NCBI GenBank assembly: GCA_017526725.1
Contig: JAFXRA010000359.1
Location: 1-17,480 of the forward strand
DNA from: Candidatus Rifleibacteriota bacterium
GTDB lineage: Bacteria > Riflebacteria > Ozemobacteria > Ozemobacterales > Ozemobacteraceae
Direction: 5' to 3'
DNA length: 17,480 bases
The notes under the pieces were generated by a model. It saw only the letters and a program-made list of their open reading frames with translations. It searched no databases and was not told where the DNA came from. A program made the position numbers and the translations under genes. How positions within the stretch are numbered: the stretch's first letter is position 1; every line of letters starts with the position of its first letter. Below are positions 8,099 to 15,525 of this stretch, one piece after another.

Positions 8099-9466
8099 TT
8101 ACCAGCCTGCATCCTCATCACTAACAGTTGGTACAACAGATGGGATGGCTTGATTGGTGTTATTGTTGTTTTGTATTTGTTTTGTATCTGAAGCTTTTTG
8201 AGGAATTATTTTTTCAAAAGCTTGATTTACTTTTTGAGTCGGGTCAGGCATTGATGGCATGCTGACATTAGTGGTTGTTGATTTGAAAACTGGCTTAGGC
8301 ATAAGTCTTATTGTTCCGTCATAGTTCAGAAGCAAATCGCCTTCTGCAAGTGGGTATGGCTTTCTGAATAAGCTGGTGCCTTTGGCTAGCCACAAGTTAT
8401 TACTTGAATCTATTCCGAGACAAGCAGCAAAAGTCTTTCTTGCTGCAAAGTCTTCTTTGAAAGTTACAAAAAAGCCATTTCTATGCGGGAAACAGCCATA
8501 GATGTCACCCAAATCTTTCTGCCAGGCGACAACGCCAGTGTTTATGTCGAAACATCTAAGTGAAACTTTGTCTGCAACTACTAATTGAGAACCGATCTGG
8601 ACTGCTCCAACAAAGTCTTTTTTTAGTGTGCTTGTCCAGGATTTCCCTGTCAACAGCGATAAGTAAACAAAATTAGTATAAGACTGGTTTGCCAGTAATA
8701 CACCTTCATCAAGTGCTTTAACTGCTATATAGCCTTTTGCACCACTTCTGTAAAGAATTTGCCCTGAAAGCTGATTTACAACAATGGCTTCGCCTTCAGC
8801 GGTTGTTACTATACAGGTATCTTTAACAAATAATGGGGTTTCTTTACTGACTGGTTCTTCTAATGTCCAAAGATCAACACCGTATTCCAGATCATAGGCT
8901 GAGCACTTCCAATTGGGCTTTACAACGTCTTTATAACCATGTATTGCTACAACAACTTTGTCGCAGGCATAGTTTTTCATTCCATCGTTAACGGTAATAT
9001 CCCATAATTGCTTGCCTGTTTTGGAATCAAAGCAGAATATGCTTTTGCCGCTTCCCTGTAAAACCTGGTTATTACCGCATTTTATAGGAGGAAATTCAAA
9101 CATGTCATTTGAGCCTACTTCCCAAGCTATTTTAAAATCTGGAAGAGAGAAGGCTCTAAGCATTCTGCCGTGGTCGGCCATGATAACATTATTGCCGACT
9201 ATTATGGGGTCGAATGGAAGATGCGGTAAGTTCTGGCTTTCAGCGACTTTCTGCCCTTGAGAGTTTATAGAGTATAATTTGTAAAGATTCTTGCCTTTGT
9301 TGCCGCCCCAGAAAACATAATTCCCTGAAGCTGCAAGCGGGTCAGACAAAATTTTATTTTCTATTTCTGTCTGCCAGATTGAAGAAGTTTCAAAATCGCT
9401 TGCAAGAAGATGATAAGCGATTACTGAGATTATTATTACTACTAATGCTAAAAGGCGTTTTGACAT
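8099..9466 (-). CDS. Membrane-anchored PQQ-like beta-propeller protein
   Basis: This 455-residue protein has an uncleaved-looking signal anchor (KR then a hydrophobic run at residues 5-22, no lipobox). About eight degenerate PQQ-type blades follow, between roughly 40 and 390. They end in the usual pattern of a hydrophobic strand, a D-x-x-T-G turn and a tryptophan, for example FDSKTGKQLWDI (146-157), NQLSGQIL (231-238) and FDINTGVVAWQKDL (306-319). The tail (about 398-455) is low-complexity, rich in Gln, Asn, Pro and Ser, and presumably disordered. The blades show no sign of a PQQ enzyme active site, so it is more like BamB or other scaffold propellers acting outside the cytoplasmic membrane. 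It starts 5 bases after the stop of the kinase-like gene and ends 16 bases before the activase, so the three are probably co-transcribed. There is no clear ribosome binding site, which suggests coupling to the gene before it. Function unknown. Confidence 0.78.
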   Translation of the reverse strand: MSKRLLALVVIIISVIAYHLLASDFETSSIWQTEIENKILSDPLAASGNYVFWGGNKGKNLYKLYSINSQGQKVAESQNLPHLPFDPIIVGNNVIMADHGRMLRAFSLPDFKIAWEVGSNDMFEFPPIKCGNNQVLQGSGKSIFCFDSKTGKQLWDITVNDGMKNYACDKVVVAIHGYKDVVKPNWKCSAYDLEYGVDLWTLEEPVSKETPLFVKDTCIVTTAEGEAIVVNQLSGQILYRSGAKGYIAVKALDEGVLLANQSYTNFVYLSLLTGKSWTSTLKKDFVGAVQIGSQLVVADKVSLRCFDINTGVVAWQKDLGDIYGCFPHRNGFFVTFKEDFAARKTFAACLGIDSSNNLWLAKGTSLFRKPYPLAEGDLLLNYDGTIRLMPKPVFKSTTTNVSMPSMPDPTQKVNQAFEKIIPQKASDTKQIQNNNNTNQAIPSVVPTVSDEDAGW

Positions 9467-9471
9467 ATTTT

Positions 9472-10191
9472 TTAAAGACTCTTGAGAATATTTTCAATTA
9501 TATTAACACAATTATCTGGTTTTATCTTGCTAGTATTTAAAACTAAATCGTAATTGTGCGGGTCGTTCCAATTGGAATCAAAGAAATCAGAAATAAAATT
9601 AGCTGAGGCAGTATCCCAGTCATGAATCAGTTTTTCTGCTCTTCGCTCATCTTCAGCACGGTTTTCGCCAGCCTTGTATTCGCTGTCGTAAAAGCGACCG
9701 CCTTCCATTTGTTCTTTTATTACGTGTTCTAGACGGTCTTCATACTCTGCTATAATTCTAACATGAAGAGTGTTTTTATATTCTTTCAAAATATGGCAGC
9801 CGCCTCTGCCAAGAAAAACAGCATTGTTTTTGCTGGCTAGTTCTTTAAAGACCTGCCTTAAAACTTCATAATAATCTTTTTCTTTAAAAGACTGCTGCGG
9901 ATAGCTTGAGAACATTTCGCTGGCATCCCAGTTTAAAGCACCTAGACCAAATGGGTGAAACACCATGCCGCCCTGAGCTAAGCTTGCTAATGCTTCTTGG
10001 AAGAATACACCTATTCTGTTATATGTATTCTGGTCGAAATGCTGAATCTGGTCTTTTTCTTTACCCATTTTTTCAGCAATTGTATTTATAATTTGCTGAT
10101 CATAGCAGGTATAGTTCATTTTTTCGGCAACTTTTAACGCTATATAAGTGCCTGAAGCGCCCAACTCTCTTGATAAGGTGAGTATTGCCAT
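9472..10191 (-). CDS. Cytidylate kinase-like family protein
   Basis: The 239 residues fit the cytidylate kinase-like family (Cytidylate_kin2). The nucleotide-binding start is TLSRELGASGTYIALKVAEK, in which the family's SRE-G-(S/A)-G loop replaces the standard GxxGxGK P-loop. Further matches are YDQQII (30-35), VFLGRGGCHIL (125-135), VRIIAEYEDRL (144-154) and the C-terminal YDLVLNTSKI (214-223). True CMP kinases phosphorylate CMP or dCMP in the cytoplasm; members of this divergent group have no firmly known substrate, so the kinase role is only presumed. Residues 59-100 carry a Gly/Phe-rich insertion with QGGMVFHPFGLGALNW. The ATG has the best ribosome binding site in the window (aaggag, 6 bases before the start). 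It is the first gene of a tight unit with the propeller protein and the giant activase. Confidence 0.85.
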   Translation of the reverse strand: MAILTLSRELGASGTYIALKVAEKMNYTCYDQQIINTIAEKMGKEKDQIQHFDQNTYNRIGVFFQEALASLAQGGMVFHPFGLGALNWDASEMFSSYPQQSFKEKDYYEVLRQVFKELASKNNAVFLGRGGCHILKEYKNTLHVRIIAEYEDRLEHVIKEQMEGGRFYDSEYKAGENRAEDERRAEKLIHDWDTASANFISDFFDSNWNDPHNYDLVLNTSKIKPDNCVNIIENILKSL

Positions 10192-10220
10192 ATTTTCTCC
10201 TTCTCACAGCCGTTTTTCTT

Positions 10221-10251
10221 ATTTTAACATTATTTAGCATTTTTTTGTTAA
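10221..10251 (-). promoter_or_regulatory. Possible promoter of the kinase-propeller-activase unit
   Basis: On the minus strand TTAACA (10246-10251) precedes an extended -10, TG-T-TAAAAT, whose hexamer is 10221-10226. The spacing of 19 is longer than ideal, but the TG motif compensates. The start codon follows about 30 bases on, after the strong aaggag site. Confidence 0.38.
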
Positions 10252-10263
10252 CTTTTTTATTTA

Positions 10264-10292
10264 TTGATAATTTGGTGATGAGAGTATAAGAT
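10264..10292 (+). promoter_or_regulatory. Possible promoter of the AT-rich membrane protein gene
   Basis: TTGATA (10264-10269) and TAAGAT (10287-10292) are 17 bases apart and about 30 bases before the ATG at 10324. They would fire divergently from the kinase-like gene. The region is so AT-rich that this is only suggestive. Confidence 0.33.
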
Positions 10293-10323
10293 AAATAAAA
10301 AATAAACATTTTTTGACTTAATT

Positions 10324-11112
10324 ATGGATATAACTGTTCCGAGTGCATTTAATACTATACGAAGCGATAAAATAGAAATTGAAGACGGGAAGATATACAA
10401 CCGTTGTCGTAATTCGTTATTGACTTTTTCTCATGTAGTTTTAGCACTGTTGCTAGCTTTTACTTTAGTGATAATGGCAGATCCCGATTGGCAGTCTGGG
10501 AAAAAGTATAACTACAAAAACAATAATGCTGGTTCTTGGAGTGCGATTTTTTTTATCGTGCAGTTGATTATTTATGATCGGTTTATTAGACTTCATAGCG
10601 TTGTAGATTTTTCAAATGCTTGTGTTTATAAAGAATTTTTCTTTTTCGGATTAAGGTTTTGGATTTCATATTATCCTAAGGACCAGATTATACAAGTTGG
10701 GAATAATATTTATGGGCGATTAACAAATCCTGGAGGGAAACATGGAACTATAAATGGAAGAAGTGTTTTTCTTAATCCTGAAACGAATCTGTTTGATGAA
10801 TACCAGGCTAGTATCTTAATGAGTAATGGCAAAACAATTGATTTTGAATTTGGCTATTTTGATGAAGACTATCAGCGAAGTCTTCGTTTTGTTCGGTTAT
10901 TATCAGATTATTGGAATATTCCTTCGGTAAGGTGTAATAAAAATTATCATCTTGTTGTTTGTGAATCAAAAAACAATAGTTATGCGCTTGTTGAAGAGAA
11001 AATGCCCTATTGTTCCCATCTCAAAAAGCTTATATTCTTTTCAATAGCTTTAGTTGTTCTTTATTCAATAGTGTATTATACTATGGTATTTCTTGATAAG
11101 TATGGATTATAA
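10324..11112 (+). CDS. Hypothetical membrane protein, three predicted transmembrane segments
   Basis: I do not recognise a named family for these 262 residues. Hydrophobic segments lie at about 31-51, 71-89 and 234-256. Between the second and third is a soluble part of about 140 residues. It contains DFSNACVYKEFFFFGLRFWI, a YYPKDQIIQVGN stretch, then ILMSNGKTIDFEFGYFDE and LLSDYWNIP near 200. This arrangement (a 'strand, positions for I-x-x-V, N-G-K turn, then a helix ending in N-I-P') resembles small bacterial membrane proteins with a PH-like domain, but that is an impression only. The ATG has no Shine-Dalgarno sequence; the next methionine (51) would delete the first membrane segment, so I keep this start. 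Its composition is clearly more AT-rich than the kinase or MATE genes on either side, and its strand differs from both, which suggests independent acquisition or weak constraint. Confidence 0.7.
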   Translation: MDITVPSAFNTIRSDKIEIEDGKIYNRCRNSLLTFSHVVLALLLAFTLVIMADPDWQSGKKYNYKNNNAGSWSAIFFIVQLIIYDRFIRLHSVVDFSNACVYKEFFFFGLRFWISYYPKDQIIQVGNNIYGRLTNPGGKHGTINGRSVFLNPETNLFDEYQASILMSNGKTIDFEFGYFDEDYQRSLRFVRLLSDYWNIPSVRCNKNYHLVVCESKNNSYALVEEKMPYCSHLKKLIFFSIALVVLYSIVYYTMVFLDKYGL

Positions 11113-11187
11113 AAATTCGAATCCCCATCATTATAACTATAGACCTAGTTATCGGCATAGAAGATAGGTAAAATCTTTCGAGTATAA

Positions 11188-12552
11188 TCATTTTTGCTCT
11201 GACAAACCTTTTAAAACAGAAGCTCCAATAGGAATTGCTATTAAAAAGCTTAAGAAATCTGCTGTAGGCTGGGTGTAGATTATTCCGTCTAAGCCGTAAA
11301 ATCTAGATAATAAGTATAACGTTGGCAGGAAAAAGAGGCACTGTCTTGCTGCAGCTAATACGGTGGCCTTGAGTGTCTGCCTTGTTATCTGGCACATCAT
11401 GCTACAAGATGTAAACCAACTTACTATAGGAAAAGCCATACATTGTGCTCTTAGAGCCAGCGAACCTAATCTAATAACTTCAGGGTCGTCGGCTCTGAAG
11501 AATGCTATTATCTGCGGTGCCCAAAGATAGGCTGCTATTGTATTAAATGTCATTATGGCGGTTCCTATTTTTACTAAGAACCAGAAAGCTCTTTTAACTC
11601 TGTCATAGAGCTTGGCTCCATAGTTAAAACCGCATACAGGCTGGAAGCCTTGTCCAAATCCGATTAAGACGGAAAAGGAAATCATGGCAGAACGTGTTGC
11701 GATAGCCATTCCTGCAATAGCAGCATCGCCGTATTGACCGACTTCTTTATTGAGGCAGAGCATTGCTATTCCGCCCATTCCCTGTCGGCAGAGAGAAGGA
11801 AAACCGCCTTTGAATATTTCAACATATCTATGAAATTTTGGTGAAAAGTCTCTCAGGAATATTCTGACGTTTCCACTGGCTGCTGTAGCAAAATAGAGCG
11901 AGAAGAACCCAAAACACTGGCTTATTAGCGTAGCTAACCCTGCTCCGGCAACTCCGTAATTCATTAAAAATATGAAAATTGGGTCTAGTATTACATTGAG
12001 TATTGCGCCACTCATAATACCTATCATGCCGTGAACTGCACTGCCTTGAAATCTAAGTTGGTTGTTAAGGGTCAGTGAGCCAGTCATAAAGGGCATAGCA
12101 ATAAAAATATATTTGAGATACCTGCAGGCATGAGGAACAATAGTCGGAGTTGCGCCAAGGAAAACTACTATTGATTCTATATTCCAAAGGCAGATGATAC
12201 CCATTATAAGACCGCAGATAAATGAAGTAACAAGACCGGTTGAGGCCATTACAGCAGCTTCATCATAGTTTTTAGCACCTAGTTGGCGGGAGATATAGTT
12301 TCCTGAACCTTGGCCGAAGAAAAAGCCTACAGATTGAATTACAGCCATTATAGAAAAAGAAATGCCTATTGCAGCAGTTGCACTTGTGCCGTTTTCTTTT
12401 ATTTGACCGACAAAGAATGTATCAGCCATATTGTAAAGGGCCGATATCAGCATTATCATTATTGTGGGTACCGATAAAGAACAAACCAGACGCTCTACCG
12501 ATCCTTGCGTCATCATATTATATTTTTGTTCTATGGCACTGGTTTTAGACAT
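11188..12552 (-). CDS. MATE family efflux transporter
   Basis: The 454 residues form a typical twelve-helix MATE exporter with two homologous halves. The first half starts with RLVCSLSVPTIMIMLISALYN and NMADTFFVGQ (41-50) and has GQGSGNYISRQLGAKN (80-95). The second half has GFGQGFQPVCGFNYGAK (298-314) followed by the charged YDRVKRAF. The length and motifs resemble the MepA/DinF-like branch. These inner-membrane antiporters exchange Na+ or H+ for drugs or metabolites; the substrate cannot be read from the sequence. It begins 3 bases after the stop of the SLC13-type permease gene and lacks its own ribosome binding site, so it is probably translated by reinitiation in a two-gene operon. It ends 75 bases from the convergent membrane protein gene. 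Confidence 0.93.
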   Translation of the reverse strand: MSKTSAIEQKYNMMTQGSVERLVCSLSVPTIMIMLISALYNMADTFFVGQIKENGTSATAAIGISFSIMAVIQSVGFFFGQGSGNYISRQLGAKNYDEAAVMASTGLVTSFICGLIMGIICLWNIESIVVFLGATPTIVPHACRYLKYIFIAMPFMTGSLTLNNQLRFQGSAVHGMIGIMSGAILNVILDPIFIFLMNYGVAGAGLATLISQCFGFFSLYFATAASGNVRIFLRDFSPKFHRYVEIFKGGFPSLCRQGMGGIAMLCLNKEVGQYGDAAIAGMAIATRSAMISFSVLIGFGQGFQPVCGFNYGAKLYDRVKRAFWFLVKIGTAIMTFNTIAAYLWAPQIIAFFRADDPEVIRLGSLALRAQCMAFPIVSWFTSCSMMCQITRQTLKATVLAAARQCLFFLPTLYLLSRFYGLDGIIYTQPTADFLSFLIAIPIGASVLKGLSEQK

Positions 12553-12555
12553 ATT

Positions 12556-13836
12556 TTATAAAATAAAGGATAATATCAAAACTCCTATTGAGATGCAGAG
12601 AAGTGTTGAAGGAATCCCGAATCGGGCAAATTCCCAGAACGATATCTTGCATCTATCACCGGCTGTTTCCGCAACAATCATATTTGCCACAGAACCAAAA
12701 ATAGTAAGATTTCCGGCAATAGTGCTGACGAAGGCTAATAGGCACCAGAACAGTTCCGGATTGTTTAAGGAAGGAACCGAATGAGAAGCAAGCAATACGA
12801 AGGGAACATTTGAAAGCAGATTTGAGCCTACTAAGGTAACGCCTGAGAATATCCAGATTTGTCTGGTTAATTCCCCAGAAATCAATTCTAAAGACCATTT
12901 GGCAATTGCATTGGCCAAGCCGCTTGTTTGCAGCCCTCCTATTACTACAAATAGTGCTGAAAAGAACATAAGAAGCGACCAGTCGAGCTTTGCAAGGATT
13001 TCTCCAGGGTCTTTTCTGTGGAAAGTTATAACGATAACGGCTCCGGCTAATGCGGAAAAAGCCATCGAGCAGCCTGTAATAAAACCAAGACAGGTAACAA
13101 TCAGGCCGAAGATACCTATTCTTAATCTTCTTGTTTTTAATGGGTGGTCTTCTTCATTGCTTACAAGAGCGTCTGCAGCCTTGATTTCTGCAGGGGCAGA
13201 ATCTAAGGTTAGCTTTTTCCCATAAAAAAGCCAGGCAAGACCGAGATTTATAGTCATACCAGCTAAGAAAGGAAGTAGCATTAATTTAAGAAAATGCAGA
13301 AAGCCAAGCTTTGAAACATTCCCTATAATCATGTTCTGTGGATTGCCGGTAAGGGTGAGGCTTGAGCCTATATTGCTGCTGGTTGCCAGTACAATCAGGT
13401 AGGGCAGGGGATTAAGGTGCTTTTTATGACAAAGAAGCAGAACTAGTGGAGTGAAGACAACACAGACAGGGTCGTTAACAAGAATTGAAGACAATATTGC
13501 TGCTGAGAATGCGACCACAACCAAAAGAACAAAGGGTTTATCGAAGGCTTCAAGTTTGGATGTGATTTTCTCAAATAGACCTGCAGAACGCAAATGCTCT
13601 GCAACTATCATCATACCAAGAAGAAGACATATTGTGTCCCAATTGACCAGTTCGTAAGCTTCTTTTGGGGTAACTACACCGAAAGCAACCATTAAAACTG
13701 CTCCTAGTAATGCGCTGGATGGTCTGCCTATCGGAAGAATGCTTAAGCGTCTGAAAGATATGAGTATGAAAGTAACTGCAAATATAATCGCTGCTGCTAT
13801 TGGGTGTCTGAATGATGTTTCTGCTAATTCGTTCAT
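12556..13836 (-). CDS. SLC13/ArsB-type anion permease (ion transporter superfamily)
   Basis: This 426-residue integral membrane protein has the inverted-repeat plan of the ion transporter superfamily. The first half contains SSILVNDPVCVVFTPL (116-131) and ATSSNIGSSLTLTGNPQNMI (151-170). The second half contains GSNLLSNVPFVLL (337-349) and STIAGNLTIFGSVANMIV (371-388). The paired S-N-x-G / G-N-P-Q-N and N-x-P hairpins form the substrate and ion sites in this superfamily. It looks closest to the YbiR-like and ArsB/NhaD group rather than dicarboxylate carriers such as CitT. A polar linker at about 207-236 joins the halves. Arsenite, other anions or cation exchange are all possible; no arsenic-resistance genes lie nearby. 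The start has only a weak agaaag upstream. It leads an operon with the MATE exporter. Confidence 0.88.
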   Translation of the reverse strand: MNELAETSFRHPIAAAIIFAVTFILISFRRLSILPIGRPSSALLGAVLMVAFGVVTPKEAYELVNWDTICLLLGMMIVAEHLRSAGLFEKITSKLEAFDKPFVLLVVVAFSAAILSSILVNDPVCVVFTPLVLLLCHKKHLNPLPYLIVLATSSNIGSSLTLTGNPQNMIIGNVSKLGFLHFLKLMLLPFLAGMTINLGLAWLFYGKKLTLDSAPAEIKAADALVSNEEDHPLKTRRLRIGIFGLIVTCLGFITGCSMAFSALAGAVIVITFHRKDPGEILAKLDWSLLMFFSALFVVIGGLQTSGLANAIAKWSLELISGELTRQIWIFSGVTLVGSNLLSNVPFVLLASHSVPSLNNPELFWCLLAFVSTIAGNLTIFGSVANMIVAETAGDRCKISFWEFARFGIPSTLLCISIGVLILSFIL

Positions 13837-13860
13837 TTTAGATACTTTCTGTTATGTCAT

Positions 13861-13889
13861 AAGAAATTTCTTGTCTGAAAATTATAACA
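13861..13889 (-). promoter_or_regulatory. Extended -10 promoter of the permease-MATE operon with adjacent palindrome
   Basis: Minus-strand TG-T-TATAAT (hexamer 13881-13886, TGT at 13887-13889) is a consensus extended -10; the -35 position is poor. Transcription would begin near 13874. The perfect 12-bp palindrome aagaaatttctt (13861-13872) falls immediately after that point, where a repressor could bind. Confidence 0.48.
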
Positions 13890-13944
13890 CAAGGCTTGAT
13901 TAACATCTACTTAAACCATGACCCTACAAAAATCAGTTAGGAGG

Positions 13945-13966
13945 TTGAAGATTGCAGATTGAAGAT
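13945..13966. repeat. Short near-tandem ttgaagat repeat
   Basis: The word ttgaagat occurs at 13945-13952 and 13959-13966 (period 14) within a purine-rich run that continues to about 13972. It looks like degenerate simple repeat in spacer DNA. Confidence 0.4.
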
Positions 13967-14010
13967 AGAAGGTCGAACAAGACAACTGTCCGACTGAAAT
14001 GTTGGAAGGG

Positions 14011-14217
14011 TTCGAATCGTTCGCAGAGGCTGTGCTAAAACTCTAAATTTGATGAAAATCAGTATTTATTTGTTGTAGCCTACCCATTGTCATAAACGTA
14101 TAGCTTTCAGGGCTAAAGCCCATACGCTATACTTTTTATGACAAATGTGTAGGCAATTATCACAATCTAACTTGGACTTAAAAATTAGTTTTGGCACAGC
14201 CTCTCGAATATTTCGAA
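14011..14217. repeat. 207-bp imperfect palindrome, MITE-like element
   Basis: The outer ends are ttcgaa-3 bases-ttcg (14011-14023) and its inverted copy cgaa-3 bases-ttcgaa (14205-14217). Inside them lie agaggctgtgctaaaact (14025-14042) and, as reverse complement at the right side (14187-14204), agaggctgtgccaaaact, with 17 of 18 identical. Arms then diverge for about 35 bases and pair again near the centre: gcctac at 14078-14083, ttgtcataaa (14088-14097) with tttatgacaa (14135-14144), tatagc with gctata, and finally the small palindrome gggctaaagccc (14110-14121). A terminal inverted repeat with a structured centre and no coding capacity is what a non-autonomous transposable element or a large hairpin RNA gene looks like. 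I do not see a clear target-site duplication. Confidence 0.65.
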
Positions 14218-14330
14218 TTGTAAAATTGTTAGAAGGGTGAGAAGTGTTGAAAGAGTTGGAAGGTTGCACTTCGCCGTGATATTTTTCACTAGGGTAATTG
14301 TCTAACAACGCTTATGGCTGGCTTGCCGCT

Positions 14331-14361
14331 TAAAGCTTATAGCTTGGAGCTCAAAGCTTTA
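14331..14361. repeat. AGCTT-rich hairpin
   Basis: taaagctt (14331-14338) and aagcttta (14354-14361) are inverted, with agct words and gagctc between them. This kind of AGCTT-rich word repeat is common in spacer DNA of some low-GC genomes. It stands about 90 bases before the next promoter. Confidence 0.45.
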
Positions 14362-14451
14362 CAATAACTACTAAAAACAATGTTAATCTTAAAGCTGAAA
14401 CCTTGTTCCCAACGCTGTTGTTGGCTAACTCTTTTAAGAATTTTGCAAATG

Positions 14452-14460
14452 TGATATAAT
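14452..14460 (+). promoter_or_regulatory. Consensus extended -10 promoter, very close to the start codon
   Basis: TG-A-TATAAT is a perfect extended -10 element (TATAAT at 14455-14460). The -35 hexamer is weak (ttttaa, 14432-14437). The ATG of the downstream transferase gene begins only 9 bases after the hexamer, so the usual start of transcription would be at or within a few bases of the ATG. Confidence 0.6.
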
Positions 14461-14469
14461 TCGTCACCT

Positions 14470-15525
14470 ATGGAAAAAATTCTTTTACCTTTTATTATAT
14501 CTTGGGTTGCCGGGCTTATTCTAGTGCCGCTGGTTCGTCGTATAGCACTGAAACTAGGTCTGGTAGACAGACCTGGAGGCCGAAAAATACACACCAAGCC
14601 TATTCCAAGAATAGGCGGTCTTGCAATATATGTTGGAAGTATGGTCGGCGCTTTACCATTTCTTTCTGAAAGTTCTGCAACTTTAGGGGTAATGCTTGCC
14701 GGTACTTTTGTATTTCTTATAGGCTTTTTGGATGACCTTCTTGATTTGAAAGCTAAAATTAAGCTGGCTGGCCAGATTGTTGGCTGTGGTATTCTTTTTT
14801 ACTATGGCGTTAAAATTAGTTTTATGACGAATTTTGTTTCTGGTCAGGGTCTGGTTGCATTAGGGCTTTTAACTTACCCGCTTACTTTACTCTGGGTTAT
14901 TGGATTGACAAATACTGTAAATCTAGTAGACGGCGTTGACGGCTTAGCCGGCGGAATTGTTTTCATCGCTTTGGCAACTTTAATTGCTGTTAGAGCTTTG
15001 ACACCTCAGATGCAGGACCCTGAATTGATGAATAACGTAATGGCTTTGTCTGCAGCTTTGATGGGGGCTTTGTTCGGCTTCTTGAAGTATAACGTGTTCC
15101 CTGCCTCAATATTCATGGGGGATTCAGGAGCTTATTATCTGGGCTTCATGACTGCTGCTTTGTCTGTAGCAGGCGGAGCAAAAGGCTCCATTCTTTTCCC
15201 GTTGATTATTCCGCTAATTGCATTTGGACTTCCTATAATTGACGTTATTTTTGCAATACTTAGACGTTTTTTCAAGAAAGTTCCTATTTTTCAGGCAGAC
15301 AAAGGGCATCTTCATCACAGACTCCTGAATCGCGGATTTACACAGCAGCAGACAACCAGATTTTTGTGGATGGTTTCTGCCTGTTTCGGGTTTGTAGCAA
15401 TTCTGGCGGCCGATATCCCCCACAGGGGCATACAGACTGCGGCAGCCATAATGCTTGTTATTATGCTGTTTTTAAGCGTATTCTATTTTATCAGGCACAG
15501 CAATAATGCTAAGAAAAACGAATAG
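14470..15525 (+). CDS. WecA/TagO-type undecaprenyl-phosphate sugar-1-phosphate transferase (MraY family)
   Basis: This 351-residue polytopic membrane enzyme belongs to the polyprenyl-phosphate N-acetylhexosamine-1-phosphate transferase superfamily. Diagnostic motifs are DRPGGRKIHTKPIPRIGG (33-50), the Mg-binding GFLDDLLDLK (85-94), NTVNLVDGVDGLAGG (148-162), FMGDSGAYYLGF (215-226) and the cytoplasmic DKGHLHHRLLNRGF (277-290). The HxHH-type loop, with no MraY-type sugar-peptide motif, places it in the WecA/TagO branch. That branch moves GlcNAc-1-P or a related sugar from its UDP form onto undecaprenyl phosphate, starting O-antigen, teichoic-acid or other envelope glycan synthesis. About eleven hydrophobic segments are visible and the length is normal. 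No Shine-Dalgarno sequence precedes the ATG, and the promoter lies just upstream, so the message may be leaderless. The end overlaps the holB start by 20 bases in another frame. Confidence 0.92.
   Translation: MEKILLPFIISWVAGLILVPLVRRIALKLGLVDRPGGRKIHTKPIPRIGGLAIYVGSMVGALPFLSESSATLGVMLAGTFVFLIGFLDDLLDLKAKIKLAGQIVGCGILFYYGVKISFMTNFVSGQGLVALGLLTYPLTLLWVIGLTNTVNLVDGVDGLAGGIVFIALATLIAVRALTPQMQDPELMNNVMALSAALMGALFGFLKYNVFPASIFMGDSGAYYLGFMTAALSVAGGAKGSILFPLIIPLIAFGLPIIDVIFAILRRFFKKVPIFQADKGHLHHRLLNRGFTQQQTTRFLWMVSACFGFVAILAADIPHRGIQTAAAIMLVIMLFLSVFYFIRHSNNAKKNE

Larger units (their letters stand above)
13837..14469. other. Non-coding divergent region with promoters, palindromic element and simple repeats
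   Basis: These 633 bases separate the minus-strand permease-MATE operon from the plus-strand wecA-type operon. They hold an outward extended -10 promoter at each end, purine-rich near-repeats (ttgaagat twice at 13945-13966, gttggaagg at 14001 and again at 14255), a 207-bp palindromic element and a short AGCTT-rich hairpin. I see no gene or tRNA; open frames that cross it have no family match and overlap the palindrome. Confidence 0.6.

Noticed and set aside
11115..11127. A ttcgaatcccc string resembling a tRNA T-loop.
   Set aside because: The flanking bases do not pair as a T-stem, and no acceptor, D-arm or anticodon arm can be built around it.
11133..11152. Small hairpin ataact / agttat between two convergent genes.
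   Set aside because: Only six weak pairs with no T run; insufficient evidence for a terminator.
12464..12784. A 106-codon plus-strand open frame crossing the permease-MATE junction.
   Set aside because: It is antisense to two clear transporter genes and carries no recognisable domain.
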